DNA from: Aspidapion aeneum
Lineage: Eukaryota > Arthropoda > Insecta > Coleoptera > Brentidae
Assembly (NCBI GenBank): GCA_963576565.1
Contig: OY755039.1
Coordinates: 72,992,771 to 73,056,770 of the forward strand
DNA length: 64,000 nucleotides
Reading direction: 5' to 3'
Shown: in pieces, positions 10,176 to 20,517 of the stretch
How positions within the stretch are numbered: the first letter of the stretch is position 1
Layout of the letters: the number at the start of each line of letters is the position of its first letter
Position numbers and translations under genes: made by a program
The notes under the pieces: generated by a model
What the model was told of the DNA's origin: nothing
Databases searched by the model: none
The model's input: only the letters and a program-made list of their open reading frames with translations

Positions 10176-13100
10176 TTTGATCGTCTCGATCAACATTTCC
10201 CAGGTAAGGTTTTAGTCTGTCTAGATGAACAACTTTCATCTTGGACTTCGGGCTTCTCTGGATTCGGTAGACTACATCATTAATTCTCTTAACAACTTTA
10301 TAAGGCCCTTCCCATGGTGGTGTCAACTTAGGTGATCTTCCTTTCTTGCGTTGAGGATTGTATAGCCAGACTTGATCATTCTCTTTGAACCCTGAAGAGT
10401 TTGCTTTCAGGTCATATCTCGCTTTCATGCGGTCACTGGCTATTTCTATTCGCTCTTTAACCACTTCATGGATATCGTGCAGCTTTTGCCTTAAACGTTC
10501 GACATAGTCATTAACCTCTAAGTGTGCTTCTTCAGGTGAACCAAACATGATATCACATGGTAAACGCAGTTCTCTACCAAACAGGATACTAGATGGAGTA
10601 GCTCCTGTCGTATTGTGAATGGCGGTTCTATAGGCCATCAAAAACAATGGAATATATTGGTCCCAATCTGTTTGGTGCTCATCAACAACTTTGCAAAGAT
10701 GTTCTTCTATTGTTTTATTAAATCTTTCAACCATGCCATCTGACTGCGGATGTAAAGCAGTAGTCCATGTTTTATGTATTCCTAAAAGGTCACAGAGATT
10801 CTGGAAGAGCTTTGATTCAAAGTTTCTTCCTTGATCTGAATGTAGTTCCAAAGGAATGCCAAATCGGCTGAAAACATCATTTACCAGAACTTCTGCAACT
10901 GTAGCGGCCTCTTGGTTAGGCAAAGCAAAAACTTCTGGCCATTTGCTAAAGTAATCCATGACAACAAGGATGTATTTGTTGCCCTTTTTAGTTTCTGGAA
11001 ATGGTCCGGCCACATCAATAGCAATGCGTTCGAATGGCAGACCTACGTTATATTGATTCATTTGACCTCTGGACCTTGTTTTGGGACCTTGGCTGGCTGC
11101 ACAAGTCGAACATCGGCGGCACCAGTTTTTCACATCTTGAAAGTAATTGACCCAATAAAATCGGTTTCGAATTTTGTCCATGGTTTTATTTATGCCTAGG
11201 TGCGCGCCTGATTTTCCACCATGGCATTCGGCCATTATATTGTCTACCATGCTCCTAGGAACCACTACTTGATTAATCACAGTAAGGCCCTCGGCACTTT
11301 CCCAAGCACGTTTAAGGATGTTTTCTTCTACTATCAGTGAATCCCATTATGCCCACAGTGATTTGAATATTACCCCTTGGTTTGCGATATCTTGCCATGA
11401 TGGTCGTGGCTTGTTCTCTTCTTTCAATCGCAAGATAGGTCCTACATCTTTGTCATTAAGTTGTGTGGTTCTAATCGAAGCCGACATCCATTCTTCATCT
11501 GGTTCTAACTTTCTCTGGCGCACGTAGGTAATTCCTTCTTTCTGGTCAATTTTCCTGCAATGTTTACAATCCTCAGGGCAAGGTCTTCTGGACAATGCAT
11601 CTGCATTATTATGCACCCTTCCCGCTCGGTGCTTAATTTGATAATGGTATTGTTGTAGCTTTTCTATCCATCTCGCGACTTGCCCCTCAGGTTGTTTCAT
11701 TTTCATGAGCCACTGTAACGCAGCATGATCCGTTCTAATCAGAAACTCTTGTCCGTAGAGATATTTGTGAAAGTGATCTACGGATTTAACTATGGCTAGG
11801 AGCTCCTTTCTAGTAACACAATAATTTCTCTCTGGTTTGGATAGCTTCTTGCTGAAAAATTCGATGACCCTTTCTTCTCCATCTTGTACTTGGGAGAGTA
11901 CTGCTCCTATGCCTCTTCTAAATGCTTGGTCACATTCGGTATTCCATTTGAAAGAAGCTTTATCTTCTGTAAGTCTATGTAATGGAGACGCTATTTTGGC
12001 GAATCCTTCCACAAATCGTCTGTAGTATGTACACAGACCCAAAAAGCTTCTCAATTCATGTTTGTCACGAGGTTGAGGCCATTCTTTTATTGCTTGTAAC
12101 TTCTTTTCGTCGGTATGGATGCCTTCTCGGGAAACGACGTGACCCAGGAACTCAACTTTTTCTTGGAACAGAAAACATTTCTTTGAGTTCAATTTAAGAT
12201 TTGCGTTCCTGATTCTTGAGAATACTTCTCGTAAATTATCTAGATGATCTTGAAATGATTTTCCCATTACTATGACATCATCCAAATAGACTAAGCAGGT
12301 TTTCCAAGTAAGGCCTCGTAGAACGACTTCCATTAGTCTTTCAAATGTAGCTGGGGCATTGCATAGGCCAAATGGCATCACATTAAACTGATAAAGTCCA
12401 CTTCCAGCAGAGTATGCAGTCTTCTCTTTATCTCTTTCAAAGATTCCTACTTGCCAATACCCACTTTTCAGGTCAAAAGTAGAAAACCAATATGATCCTG
12501 CCAATGTTGTTAATGTGTCATCTATTCTTGGCAGTGGGTAACTATCTTTCTTGGTCACATCGTTAAGTTTCCTGTAATCGACACAAAATCTAGTACTTCC
12601 ATCCTTTTTAGTGACCAACACCACAGGAGATGACCAAGGACTTGATGACTCTTCAATAACACCGTCGCTGAGCATTTTATTAATGACATTGTGAACTTCT
12701 TCTTGTTTGGCCAATGGTAGTCTTCTTGGGGGCTGTCTTATCGGTTGGGCATCGCCAGTGTTGATGGAATGTTGAATAAGGTTTGTGCGTCCCGAACTAC
12801 TCTTAGTTTCAAAGATATTACTTTGTTCTTCTATAAACTCTCTCGCTTTACGAAATTCTTCTGGAGTGAGATGTTGCCAAGTTGACTGAAATTGCTGAAG
12901 TACCTCCGTTGGTAACTTACTTTTATCCTCCGAAGTTGGCTCTTCACATCTTGTTACTTTCTGGACTGGCTCAAATAATGCTACCACCTCCCCCTTATTA
13001 ATTTTGACACTATTTGGGAAAATATTGGCGACTCTAATCGGGATGTCTTTATCGGTTTTAACTAGTGACTTTGCAACGAGGTAGGTGTTGGGTAATTTCT

Positions 13101-13640
13101 GTTGGCTTATGAGTCCGACGCAGCTTGATGTTTTACTTTCTAGCCTCCCAAAAATGATGGTCTCACTGTTACCGACCAGTCTTGTTGTACATACTGCCAC
13201 GACCTTATTGGTTCTTTATTGAAGTGACTATTTGACAAAATGAACTCTTCATTCCCAAATCTTAGGATATTAAGTTTATTATCAAACGCAAATCCATGTT
13301 TACTTATCAAGTCCATTCCCAAAATAAATTCGTCTTCTATTTCGGCAACCAATACAGTGTGGCGAATCTTCAATCTTCCCAGCTGTAGGTCTATGTCTGT
13401 CTGCCCCAACACGTCGGCGGATTCTCCAGTCAAAGTCTTAAGTGTTATTTTCTTTTCTGTTGGTCGAATTTTATATCTCGTTGCAATTTTGGACCTAAGC
13501 AATGATATGGTAGCACCAGTGTCTACTGTTATATTAACTTTTCTTCCATTAATAAGTCCGTCGATGTTAAGACTGTCAGCAGTATGTTTTAAGCTCTTGA
13601 TAGAGTAAATTTTAGGGGCTAAATTCCCATTAGCCAACAC
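10171..13640 (-). pseudogene. Gypsy copy 1 pol (broken): protease-RT-RNase H-integrase
   Basis: It aligns along its length with the intact pol of copy 2 (28602-32159). Three lesions break it. First, a single-base deletion in the T run at about 13204-13206 shifts the frame after the protease region. Second, an 87-bp in-frame deletion at about 11912 removes 29 residues, including the first catalytic Asp of RNase H (DTDAS in copy 2). Third, a CAA-to-TAA nonsense change at 11344-11346 lies before the integrase. Protease DTGA, RT YLDD, the integrase zinc-binding H-H-C-C and the DD35E core are all still legible in the pieces. It cannot make a functional polyprotein and could only move in trans. Confidence 0.95.
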
Positions 13641-13663
13641 CCGCCCCTCTGCGTTGACTAGTT

Positions 13664-14980
13664 TTAGTTTTCCTGATCTCTTCTTCGGTACTCTGTCCCA
13701 CTAGATGGTGAGCGAGACCTCATTTGGACACGACAATCGCGTTGAATATGCCCTGTACGTCCGCATCTGAAACACTTTACATTTGGAGGGGATCGTCTAC
13801 TTTCTTTCAAAGAATCAATCTTCTCTATCAGTGATTGAAACAGTTGGTTTAGCGTTTTTAAGTTGACCTCATCTCCAGTGCTCATTTCTTCTCTCTCCTG
13901 AATGGAAACACCTCTTACTTTTGGCCTGGACATATTATTTGATGATTCAATTTCAAGGGCTCGAATCAACACTTCACTGCTGTTATGGAAGCGTTCTCGA
14001 CGTAGTAATTTTGCTAAGTCCGTGTCTCGCAAGCCGTTAATAAAGCGATCTACCGTGAAGGGATCTCTGTAATTTTCTGGCATTTCTGGGTAAGCCAAGT
14101 ACATCAGCCTCCTGATATCCGCTTCATACTCTTGTAATGGCTCCCCTGCTCTTTGTTGACGAACATTTAATTCTGACCAATGTAAATTTCGCAAGTGTTC
14201 GTCTCCATACCTTCTTTCTAGCGCTGCCACTAAAGCGTTATAATTCTGTTTTTGTTCGACTGGAATGGACCGTAAAAGTCCCAGAGCAGGTTCTCGCAGA
14301 GCTACTAACAAAGCTCTATCTTTTTCGTCATCATCCCAACCATTTGCAGCAGCGGCAGCTTCAAACTGTTGTTTGTAAGTAGACCAGGAAGACGTACCAT
14401 CAAAATTTGGAGGCTTAATGTTTTGGTTGGAATTTACAACACATCCTTGAGCTTTTATTTTGTTGTGTTCTTTCTGAAGCTGTATAAACTGTTTTGACAT
14501 GTCCTGGAATTTTTCTTCCATGGTTTGAAAAACTTCTTCCCTAACATTCTGTAGTTTGGTCTCCACTTTTTCTTCAACATTCTGCAATTTGTTTTGTACC
14601 TTTTCTTCTACATTCTGCAATTTATTTTGTACCTTTTGTTCCACACTATGCATTCTTTGAGTTATTTCTTCCTTAAGATCTTCGGTTGCAGTCTTGAACT
14701 CTTCTCTCAGCTGTTCGGAGTTGCTCTTTATTTGATCGAAGTTTTCTTGAATGCCATCATCTAATCTTTGCTCAAATGTCTGTTTCATATCGTTCTGGTT
14801 TTGTTCAATGGTCTGTTTCATGTCGTTCTGGTTTTGTTCAAATGTCTGTCTCATATTGTTTTGGTTTTGTTCCATAGTCTGTTTCATAGCGTCCTGGTTT
14901 TGAGCCATTTGAGCTGCTAGAGCCTGCATCATTTTAGTTAGATCTTCCATCTTTGCCGATCCTTGTCTGGTAAGCATCAA
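13664..14980 (-). CDS. Gypsy copy 1 Gag
   Basis: 438 residues. An N-terminal coiled-coil region (about residues 20-180) opens with an 11-residue repeat of the type EQNQNDMKQTF. A capsid-like region follows (from about residue 190), and the C-terminal zinc knuckle is CFRCGRTGHIQRDC (CX2CX4HX4C). Gag would package element RNA into virus-like particles. Compared with the 396-residue Gag of copy 2, the coiled coil is longer because extra copies of the repeat are present. The frame itself is open, so this copy could still supply Gag even though its pol is dead. Confidence 0.93.
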   Translation of the reverse strand: MMLTRQGSAKMEDLTKMMQALAAQMAQNQDAMKQTMEQNQNNMRQTFEQNQNDMKQTIEQNQNDMKQTFEQRLDDGIQENFDQIKSNSEQLREEFKTATEDLKEEITQRMHSVEQKVQNKLQNVEEKVQNKLQNVEEKVETKLQNVREEVFQTMEEKFQDMSKQFIQLQKEHNKIKAQGCVVNSNQNIKPPNFDGTSSWSTYKQQFEAAAAANGWDDDEKDRALLVALREPALGLLRSIPVEQKQNYNALVAALERRYGDEHLRNLHWSELNVRQQRAGEPLQEYEADIRRLMYLAYPEMPENYRDPFTVDRFINGLRDTDLAKLLRRERFHNSSEVLIRALEIESSNNMSRPKVRGVSIQEREEMSTGDEVNLKTLNQLFQSLIEKIDSLKESRRSPPNVKCFRCGRTGHIQRDCRVQMRSRSPSSGTEYRRRDQEN

Positions 14981-15851
14981 CTTTCTGATAAATCACTTAA
15001 AACGTTTATTTTAGGGCTATAAAGCGAATGTCGAAATCGGTTTTTCAATATCTCTTCCAATTCTGAAATAGAACCTAATGGAATGTTCTGGAATATACTG
15101 GAAAATGCTACTCTTTCTGCTACTAGGCAAATGTAGAAGTCACTTTTTGATTATTTCTTTTGGTTCTCGAATAGACCGTCGTAGAATGTTATGGAATATT
15201 CTAGAAATAATTTCTAATTCTTACTTTTAAAATAACTAAGCTACTGTCGAAGTCGGTATTTGTATATCTCTTCTAGTTTTTGAATAGAACGTCGTAGAAT
15301 GTTATGGAATCTTCTAGAAATTCTTTCTAATTCTTACTTTTGAAATAACTAAACTAATGTCGAAATCGGTATTTGTATATCTCTTCTAGTTTTTGAATAG
15401 AACGTCGTAGAATGTTATGGAATCTTCTAGAAATTCTTTTTAGTTCTTACTTTTGAAATTACTAAGCTAATGTCGAAGTCGCTTTTTGGATATTTCTTCT
15501 GGTTTTCGAATAGAGCGTCGTAGAAAGTGATGGAATATTCTAGAAATTCTTTCTAATTCTTACTTTTTAACTAACTAAGCTAATATCGAAGTCGATTCTT
15601 AAATATCTCTTTTGGTTTTTGAATAAATCAATATCGAACTTCTTCGAATATTCTGGAAAAATCACTTACTGTTTTTCTGTCCAATTGTCCTAGCCGGTGG
15701 TACTATGTAAGGGTAGTCTTTGCACTATTCAGTTCTGAATATTCTGGCAAAATCACTTACTGTTCTTCTTTTCAATTGTCCTAGCCGGTGGTACTATGTA
15801 AGGATAGTCTTTGCACTATTTATTTCTTTTAATCCCACTTCTGACACCAAT
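14981..15851 (-). promoter_or_regulatory. Gypsy copy 1 leader: ~112-bp tandem repeats carrying heat-shock elements
   Basis: Tandem units start near 15031, 15133, 15247, 15359, 15473 and 15585. Each contains GTCGAAGTCGGT-like and TCTCTTCTAGTTTTTGAATA-like blocks. Almost every unit carries GAA/TTC modules exactly 5 bp apart. These are GAA 15081, TTC 15086, GAA 15091, (TAC), GAA 15101; GAA 15184, (TTA), GAA 15194, TTC 15199, GAA 15204; the same pattern at 15297-15319, 15410-15432 and 15523-15545; and GAA 15646, TTC 15651, GAA 15656. A weaker one lies at 15737. This matches the known heat-shock-factor site nGAAnnTTCnnGAAn. The region is transcribed leader, so it would act as an intragenic enhancer. 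Function is inferred. Confidence 0.8.
15832..15849 (-). other. Primer-binding site (tRNA-Leu), Gypsy copy 1
   Basis: Read on the minus strand, TGGTGTCAGAAGTGGGAT follows the 5' LTR after two bases. It is complementary to a tRNA 3' end reading ATCCCACTTCTGACA-CCA, which corresponds to insect tRNA-Leu. It would prime minus-strand DNA synthesis. Confidence 0.85.
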
Positions 15852-16268
15852 TGTTACGGGCTCACAACGACAAATTAAAACTCGCAAATGTCAAAAACAA
15901 TACGTCAATTTATTTCGACAAATTATGTACAAAAACACGCACTTAAACTTACTAATAACTTGCTAATAATTCACTACTTTAATACGCCTATTAACTTCGC
16001 GTTAACATCTAGCGATCACTACCGTTGGTTATCTTTGACTGAGTGCCTGGTGCGCGACCCCGGCCCTATATATAGGATCGTCCATCTCTCTCGAACTTTC
16101 CGGCAGCCTTCGACGTCCGGAAAGTTCTCGTATTATTGCGACCGCAAGTCACAGATAACGCAACTAAAACCTAGACTAAGAATACAACCTTAAGATAAAT
16201 CAACCTAATACTACACTAAACCTAAATAAATTCCAATTATAAAATTTAAATAACTTAAATTTGTAACA
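15852..16268 (-). repeat. 5' LTR of Gypsy copy 1 with core promoter
   Basis: 417 bp, TGTTAC...GTAACA. In the element's direction it contains GAAnnTTC pairs (16120-16127 and 16093-16100), a TATATATA box (16074 to 16067) and a TCAGTC arthropod-type initiator about 34 bp downstream (A+1 near 16040). That predicts a U3-R boundary around 16040. A G-C rich stretch lies between the TATA box and the initiator. Confidence 0.93.
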
Positions 16269-16504
16269 ATACTATACTTTATCTGTTTTCTGTCCTCTTA
16301 TGGAAACTAAGCCCCCTAGATGTGGATCTGTTCACGCTGTATATATAAAATTAATTCCAAATTTCTACTTAAAAGATGGGTAAATGATTCCTAAGTTTGC
16401 TGTGTTTTGAATGATAATAATGGTGAGGGTAATGTTATTAAATGTGATGGTAATATACATTCGTGGTAGGAAAGCGACGGGAGGGTATGGACACCGGGAG
16501 GCAG

Positions 16505-16741
16505 TGGCGTATATAGAAAAAAGGTTCGGGATGGGCCCGAGACAGTTTTGGGGGGACCCGAGACCTCATGCTATGCTATTTTATGCTATCTTATGTTTGT
16601 ATTCATGAAATATGTGGAAAATATCTAAAAAAATCTTAGCTTCAGGGGGGCTCGGGCTAAGGTCACTATATCACAAAGTTCAACTTCGTGATATAGTGAC
16701 CTTAGCTCGGGCCCCCTCCAGGCCCCCCCTTATACACGCCA
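16505..16741 (+). mobile_element. MITE with CAGTGGCGTATATA ends, interrupted by a hairpin insertion
   Basis: The left end CAGTGGCGTATATAG and right end TATACACGCCAC are inverted repeats. The interior (ATGTTTGTATTCATGAAATA, then the ATCTTAGCTTC stretch) is the reverse complement of the elements at 17308-17465 and 24813-24935. A 49-bp palindrome (16657-16705) interrupts it. The family has 8-bp target duplications at the 17308 copy, which suggests hAT mobilisation. Confidence 0.7.
16657..16705. mobile_element. 49-bp mobile-looking hairpin inside a MITE
   Basis: Near-perfect palindrome beginning CTAAGGTCACTATATCAC and ending GTGATATAGTGACCTTAG. It is flanked by CTCGGG on both sides (16651-16656 and 16706-16711). 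A related hairpin with similar ends lies at 18837-18888. Because the host MITE is otherwise continuous, the hairpin appears to have inserted with a 6-bp duplication. Confidence 0.55.
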
Positions 16742-17307
16742 CCTTAGAGTAATAATAATGTTATTACTCTGAGCATTCGACACATTCAAAATTCGCTTCT
16801 TATTAGAAAACAACTCGAAAAACATACTTAAGTCGATGCACATTTAAATGTTCTCCGCGTCCTTCGACACGTCATGTCATGCAAACAGTTAATTTCGTTT
16901 CGATGCATCGCACAGTGGGGCAGAAGCACAAAAAGGTGCGATAAAGTCCCACAGTGCAATGGATGTATTCATTTGTAGTCAGGAATGTTTAAAATTAATT
17001 ACTTAGGGGTCCAAAATAAAAAAAATTGACCCCGAGCTGTTAGTCGAGTTAGTGGTCGAATAAGCTTCAAAATATTTCCTAAAATACTATGTACGACGGC
17101 AATGTTTACAAAATGTTATATTATGTTGTCGACCCTACAGAAACGGAAAGGCCAAGTTTGCCCCCTCCCCAATAACTAATCATCTCCCTCAAAAATGAAA
17201 ACACTCAAACCCCCCCAAAAAAACCATTACAGAACCAACATTAAATTTTTACACACTTTTCTTCTGTCTGACTTTCGCCATTTTTAAAACGACTTGACAG
17301 AAGCTTT

Positions 17308-17465
17308 TAGTGGCGTATATATGGGGGGCCGGGGCACCCCCCGAAGCTAAGATTTTTCTAGATATTTTCCACATATTTCATGAATACAAACATAAAACAG
17401 CATAAAATACGGCCTCCCAAACTGTCTCGGGCCCACCCCTAGACATTTTTCTATATACGCCACTG
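17308..17465 (+). mobile_element. 158-bp hAT-type MITE
   Basis: Ends TAGTGGCGTATATA and TATATACGCCACTG are inverted. An exact 8-bp duplication, GAAGCTTT, flanks it (17300-17307 and 17466-17473). An 8-bp duplication with C/TAG...CTG ends is the hallmark of hAT transposase. It has no coding capacity and is the cleanest copy of the family in the window. Confidence 0.85.
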
Positions 17466-17473
17466 GAAGCTTT

Positions 17474-18636
17474 CTTTGTTTTATAAATAATCATTTTTAC
17501 ATATTATACTAAACAGAACAAAAAATAATTTAACTATATTAATAGATGAAATAATAAGTTAAAAAAAAGATCGGTCTGAAAGCGTAAAATTAACGTATAA
17601 AAGAGTATTTTTATCCTTTAACGAATTGTAGCTTTCGCTACGCTCGTGCTAAAAACTTTTTACCTTGAAATAAAAATTGTCACTTTTATCCCTTGGTATA
17701 TATTATAAGAACAGGGCCCTCTTTATTTTAGCGATAAAACTGTCACTTATTATCCTTAAAATCAAAATAAAAGGCTCTATCAGACATTATGTTTTTAGTA
17801 AAGTAGCTGAAAACCACATAATTATAATTATAATTATAATTTAATTTTAGGGCAGAAAAATCCAAAAGTTTAAAAAATATCTCCTAAAATTCGTAATTAG
17901 TGTCTTGTTAGCTATTGGCCAATTATATACCTCGCTACGCTCAGGCTACAAACTTTTTGCCTCGGGATAAGGTGTGACTTTTATTCCTTAACATATAATG
18001 AGTATAATAATAGTATGTGTAGATGTATATGTATTTAGTACGTTATATTTTAAATATCTATACTACAATTTAAACACATATTTCGCTAAGTTTGGAGAAA
18101 AAAGTTTATATTTAAAAATTAATTCCGGCCTTATTAGCAAAAACTAGCAGCTAAATGTGGCATCATTTTAAAAAGGAAGGTTCAATAAAAAATGACATGT
18201 GAAACAAACTCAAACAAGTTATTAAAGAAAATAAATTTTTGAAAGATTTTACAAAAATGGCAGTTTGAAGAAAAACAACAAAAAATTTTGCATTTTTTTT
18301 ATACGAGAATAATGTACTCACAACAGTGATTATCTAACATAATTAAAATTATTTTAACCAAACTTAATCAACATTAAAAAATGTGGCAAAGTTGATTTAT
18401 TTGGTTTCTTAAAACAACTACGCAACGTCAGTTTTCAAAACACACTAACTTTGACAAGGTGTTTTATTCATTTGTTTGACGTTTGACTATCCGAAGCTAA
18501 CTTGCTATGGTAAAGCGATTATTAATAAATGGTTTTCAGTAAAAATATCTCCCATATTAGATAAATGAGTTCTGTGCATTGTGACTTTGCGATTAATCCA
18601 CGTGTTTGCTTTAATTGACTAGTTTTAGACTACACT
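17474..18636. other. AT-rich spacer with short dispersed repeats
   Basis: Two diverged copies of a stretch reading CGCTACGCTC(G/A)(T/G)GCTA with CTTTT(A/T)CC... occur near 17638 and 17931. An (ATTATA)n run is at 17816-17842. No gene or open frame of note is seen. Confidence 0.5.
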
Positions 18637-19110
18637 TTTAACACATTTATCGCCAAGCCAAATTTCACAAAACTTCCCACCACGCCACCCATAAGAGCGG
18701 CTCGGTGGACACTGGTGTCCGCTCTGGCGCAATCAGTAAAAAAGACAATTTTCCGTCGCATTACGCCAGGGCGGACACTTTTTTTTCATTTTATTACGCT
18801 ATAGCGTACAGCAATATCTCAGCGGACACGTGGTAACTAAGGTCACATGTATACGAAGTTAAGGAACTTTGTTATATAGTAACCTTAGTCGTAACAAGTT
18901 TACTAGCCAAAGCGGATCGCGCGGCAAACGTCTTTCTATGCTCATTATGGAATAAATTAGGGTGCTGGCAACGACAGATCCTGTCTCTGGTGCTGGACAC
19001 TTGTTAGTGGTTTTTTTCTCATAAAACAATAAAGAGTTTTTCTTCATTCAAAAATAAATGTGTCCGCTGTGGCGCCTAGAGTATAGCTTCTTTAAAAACT
19101 TTTTTTACAA
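18637..19110. repeat. GTGTCCGC-motif dispersed repeat
   Basis: Multiple inverted and direct copies of GTGTCCGC(T/C)CTGGCG and its complement GCCAGGGCGGACAC (about 18712-18776, 19062-19075). The sequence from GGCGCCTAGAGTATAGCTTC onward is shared with about 6761. It looks like a cluster of non-autonomous element ends. No transposase is seen. Confidence 0.5.
18837..18888. mobile_element. 52-bp hairpin related to 16657-16705
   Basis: Imperfect palindrome beginning CTAAGGTCACATGTATACGA and ending TATATAGTAACCTTAG. The flanking hexamers TGGTAA (18831-18836) and TCGTAA (18889-18894) match at five of six positions, again the spacing expected for a 6-bp target duplication. It is more diverged than the first hairpin. 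Confidence 0.45.
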
Positions 19111-20304
19111 GATGGCGGGGGGAGCCGGCCACCCCCAATGTCGAAAACCCACATTTTTGTTTAGGACTCCTTTTGCAAGCTGGGGGTCCTTTTTTCGCTC
19201 CAACGACTGGCCTAACAAATACCGCATAATGGTAATAAAAAAATTTCATCAGGTCATTTTCTAAGTTTAAATTAAAAACTAGCTACATAAGTAAAACTAT
19301 ATAGGATTTACGGGGAATTGTTGCGATTTATGGAGATTTATAGGGATTTCTTCGGAATTATTGGGATTCATAGGGATTAATGGGCTCTTAATAGGATTTA
19401 TAATTATTGGTGATTTAACAGGATTTATTTGCCAAAAAGGATTTATGGTGTACGACATTTTGGGCAGATATTTGCTCCTCGCTTTATCCTTTATTAATAT
19501 GACATTAAACGACGACAGTCACATGATATTTAGAAGTCCACTTTTTTTACTTTTACAGACACAATTTTTATTTGAATTATTTTTGTTATCCTTTATTAAT
19601 CTGTCAATAACCTGTTTTGTGTTCTGTAGGCAAAATTAATAAAAAAATCCGAAAACAACTAGTGAAAAACAAAAGAACCTATACCAGTAAAAAATCGCCA
19701 GGAAAATATAGGATTAGGTCTGTGCACCACCCTCTCGACATAGGCCTGGTATCGAATCCAAGATGGCCGCCGATGCGGGTAATTCCGCCACACGTTCGGT
19801 TAGGTATAATTGGTTGAAATTGATGAATTTATAGGATTTAAACTGCAAATAAATACAAATAATGTATTTTGCAGTGGCAAGAATATTGAAACGATTGAAG
19901 TTTAATGGATTTTTTATAATTAATTTTTATAATTTAGTAATAACTATATCCGAACCGAACCGAACTTGTCAGACCTGCGGGTCAACCCCCCCCCCCCCAC
20001 TACTACTACTACTACATAACTATATCCATATATATATCTATTCTATAATAAACTATTTATTAATGGACACAGACAGTTTTGCTCTTAAAACCAGGAGAAG
20101 AGAAAAAAAGAGGGAGGTGGAATTAAAGGCGAGGGTTCGGTTCGGAATTAAAGGCGAGGGTTATTATAGTTTTTTAAGCTTAAGAAAACAATACAGATAA
20201 TATATATGCTATAAGTAATTGTCAAAAAGGTTGTAAAGTTCGTGGTTTGAAGAAACGTCCAGATTGGAAGGTTTTTCTTTGGTTTGAATTTTAAAGTTAT
20301 GTCA
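19111..20304. other. Spacer: degenerate GGATTTATAGG repeats and simple repeats
   Basis: 19295-19450 is a run of short degenerate units of the GGATTTATAGG type, also seen around 5690-5725. There is a poly-C plus (ACT)n run at about 19986-20015 and short CGAACCGAACC units near 19955. No coding sequence was recognised. Confidence 0.5.
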
Positions 20305-20517
20305 TCAAAATGTGTGTTCTTGCTCTTGCAAATAAGCAGCTGAAGTCTTCAGACTTTCTTCAATAGCTTGGCATATTAAATCATATTCCAAACGCTTTCT
20401 CTTAGATTCTGGACTTTCCCTGAAATGTTCTTCTTTGTTCATGTATTTTGGACAGTCAGGAAATTTTGTAGGAATAGCAGCTAAAAATTTAAACCTCTGA
20501 TAGGAATGGAATTTCGC
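20305..20517 (-). CDS. Possible terminal exon of an unrecognised gene
   Basis: On the minus strand, 70 codons follow a TTAG acceptor (AG at 20519-20518). They read AKFHSYQRFKFLAAIPTKF, then PDCPKYMNKEEHFRESPESK, and end in a stop at 20305-20307. The composition (ordered start, charged KRKR tract, helical C-terminus) looks protein-like rather than random. No family was recognised. Joining to the candidate exon at 20640-20752 does not keep phase, so an exon is missing or one of the pieces is decayed. Confidence 0.3.
   Translation of the reverse strand, partial: AKFHSYQRFKFLAAIPTKFPDCPKYMNKEEHFRESPESKRKRLEYDLICQAIEESLKTSAAYLQEQEHTF

Larger units (their letters stand above)
9742..16268 (-). mobile_element. 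Ty3/Gypsy LTR retrotransposon, copy 1 (degraded pol)
   Basis: Complete insertion of 6527 bp. It has 417-bp LTRs at both ends (TGTTAC...GTAACA), and the target-site duplication ATAC is present at 9738-9741 and 16269-16272. On the minus strand the order is 5' LTR, tRNA-Leu primer-binding site, ~0.85 kb leader of tandem repeats, gag, pol (protease, RT, RNase H, integrase), polypurine tract, 3' LTR. No frame lies between pol and the 3' LTR, so there is no envelope gene. The two LTRs differ at about three positions, so the insertion is young. Even so, pol carries a frameshift, an 87-bp deletion and a nonsense codon relative to copy 2. Confidence 0.97.
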
